Below are positions 63,247-64,000 of a stretch of 64,000 bases of DNA, one piece after another. The notes under the pieces were generated by a model. The model saw only the letters and a program-made list of their open reading frames with translations. It was not told where the DNA came from and made no database searches. Source of the stretch: Nocardia sp. BMG111209 (GTDB lineage: Bacteria > Actinomycetota > Actinomycetes > Mycobacteriales > Mycobacteriaceae); assembly GCF_000381925.1 (NCBI RefSeq), contig NZ_KB907307.1, forward strand, positions 1,054,001 through 1,118,000, given 5' to 3'. How positions within the stretch are numbered: position 1 is the stretch's first letter; each line of letters starts with the position of its first letter. The position numbers and the translations under genes are program-made.

Positions 63247-63346
63247 ACGATGAGTACGCCCGGTGCCTGACGAGTGCGCCCGATATCGACGGGTGCTCTC
63301 GGGTATCGACGAGTGCGCCCCGGCAACGACGAGTGCGCCCGATGTC
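63247..63346. repeat. ~20-bp tandem repeat, five units
   Basis: Units of CGACGAGTGCGCCCGRTRT type start near 63247, 63268, 63287, 63307 and 63327 (19-21 bp). No frame runs cleanly through them. Lies between the kinase remnant and a small repeat-containing gene. Confidence 0.75.
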
Positions 63347-63450
63347 GGGGAGCGCTGGGGAGCCGTCGGTGCTGTGCGCGGGTGTTCGCGTGGCGTTGTA
63401 ACAGGTTGGGGTGCACGGCGATTCGACGGAGGTCAGGGGTAGCGCGCGGA

Positions 63451-63843
63451 ATGGGGATGCCGATGTCGGATCGACGGAGGTCACGGGGAGCAGGTCGAGC
63501 GGAGGTGCCGGTTCCGGATCAACGGAGATCGGTGGAAGCAGGTCGAGCGGGGGTGCCGCTTCCGGATCTACAGAGATTGAGGGAAGCGGGCCGGGCGGGG
63601 ATGTCGGTGCCGGGTCGGCGGTTGGGGGCGGGTGGGGCGCGGACGCCGTGGTGGCGGATCGCGGTGGCGGCGTCCGCGGCGGTGTTGTTCGTGGTGGTCG
63701 GGTTGCTGGTGGCGTTCCGGGTGCCGCCTGCCGCGGCTCCGGCGCCGGATGAGCGGCCGATTGTGCCGTTGCCCGCGGTCACCTCGCTGTTGCCTGCGCC
63801 GCCGGTGGCCGGTGTGCCTGCGGATCGGCCGCAGCCGTGGTGA
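63451..63843 (+). CDS. Small membrane protein with three 16-residue repeats
   Basis: 130 residues. Three repeats of the type xDxxRxxxAGRAxxPx occupy residues ~5-53, then a single TM helix WWRIAVAASAAVLFVVVGLLVAFRVP and a Pro-rich tail PVAGVPADRPQPW. It encodes from a 48-bp direct repeat. Start is one of ATG 63451, 63457 or 63463; GGAGG lies about 20 bp upstream, so the start is uncertain. The same DNA repeat is open in a second frame (Gly/Ser-rich), so the coding frame rests on the TM segment. Confidence 0.6.
   Translation: MGMPMSDRRRSRGAGRAEVPVPDQRRSVEAGRAGVPLPDLQRLREAGRAGMSVPGRRLGAGGARTPWWRIAVAASAAVLFVVVGLLVAFRVPPAAAPAPDERPIVPLPAVTSLLPAPPVAGVPADRPQPW
63466..63609. repeat. 48-bp direct repeat, three copies
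   Basis: Units starting near 63466, 63514 and 63562, each CGGATCNACGGAGNTC...GCAGGTCGAGCGGNGGTGCCG. They lie inside the repeat-bearing membrane-protein gene; the 48-bp length keeps frame and yields 16-residue protein repeats. Confidence 0.85.
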
Positions 63844-63909
63844 ACGCGGCCGCAGCCGTGGGAAAGGGTTGCAGCCGTGGTGAAGAGGTTGCCCTCGGTC
63901 GCGTCGTGG

Positions 63910-64000
63910 TCAGCCGTGGTGACGGCGGTAGACGCGGGCGGCGCCGGGGTGCAGGGGTAGGTCGCTGGTGGCGATGAGGCTGCGGATGTCGAGGAATTGG
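63910..64000 (-). CDS. C-terminus of probable TAXI-family TRAP transporter substrate-binding protein (partial)
   Basis: Only the last 29 residues are visible, QFLDIRSLIATSDLPLHPGAARVYRRHHG, before TGA (63910-63912). The DLPLHPGAARVYRR end is characteristic of TAXI-family TRAP periplasmic-type binding proteins that take up dicarboxylates or amino acids. The rest runs off the right edge. Assignment rests on one motif. Confidence 0.6.
   Translation of the reverse strand, partial: QFLDIRSLIATSDLPLHPGAARVYRRHHG

Noticed and set aside
62992..63270. A 92-residue frame beginning MIDFGIARW as a small gene
   Set aside because: It is the second frame of the kinase remnant and has no start-side context or continuing domain.
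1..64000. tRNA, rRNA or insertion-sequence genes
   Set aside because: No cloverleaf-like T-loop (GTTCRANYC) context, rRNA block, transposase motif or terminal inverted repeat was recognised by eye; a tRNAscan or ISfinder search would be decisive.

Overview
This window is a very GC-rich actinobacterial chromosome segment. It most likely comes from Nocardia or a close mycolic-acid relative. The evidence is local gene order shared with Mycobacterium (F420-dependent biliverdin-reductase-like gene / SDR / cobL; cobIJ-cobH; cobN beside an F420-type PPOX gene; fxsA, lnt and rbpA in one neighbourhood), many GTG and TTG starts, several F420/deazaflavin-type enzymes, and a giant nonribosomal peptide synthetase (NRPS). 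These synteny statements come from memory of M. tuberculosis, not from a search.

Region 1 (1-16 kb) is a cobalamin (B12) region. It holds cobL, cobK, cobIJ, cobH, cobG and cobN, and a cobalamin riboswitch sits directly in front of cobN. Regulators (PadR, Lrp/AsnC, TetR), a dimethylargininase-like enzyme, a SAM methyltransferase and two tandem paralogous two-TM proteins are interspersed. cobM is not present in its usual place between cobL and cobK; a secreted glycine-zipper protein lies there instead. The cobK frame has no ATG, GTG or TTG start and probably uses CTG.

Region 2 (16-29 kb) is housekeeping. It includes map with a divergent HTH regulator and twin operators, a cytosolic HtrA-like protease, a TetR/Ddn-family pair around a palindrome, the tldD-tldE pair, a TauE/SafE permease, fxsA, a YtcJ-like amidohydrolase and lnt.

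Region 3 (29.2-44.7 kb) is the most notable part. It is a three-gene operon of a 4529-residue NRPS with four C-A-T modules and a terminal thioesterase, followed by a DrrA-type ABC ATPase and a DrrB-type permease, with start/stop overlaps at both junctions. A 19-bp-stem terminator separates it from convergent rbpA. It lies between lnt and rbpA, which are near neighbours in mycobacteria. The first module has an EntF-like starter condensation domain and an exact serine specificity code. Modules 2-4 share an unusual DALF-type code that I cannot assign.

Region 4 (45-64 kb) is mixed. It has an M23 peptidase, a GT9 glycosyltransferase, small secreted and membrane proteins, GtrA, an XRE regulator with a fructosamine-kinase-like gene, a VOC enzyme flanked by two related ~100-bp leader elements, a cyclophilin, a phosphoribosyltransferase, a YdjM-like hydrolase, and two Ser/Thr kinases (one with DFN instead of DFG). 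It also has an AllA-like ureidoglycolate lyase with an MHS transporter, an inverted kinase-gene remnant, several tandem repeats, and the C-terminus of a probable TAXI-TRAP substrate-binding protein at the right edge.

No tRNA, rRNA, insertion sequence or CRISPR array was found by eye. Translational coupling by ATGA, GTGA or CTGA overlaps recurs throughout.
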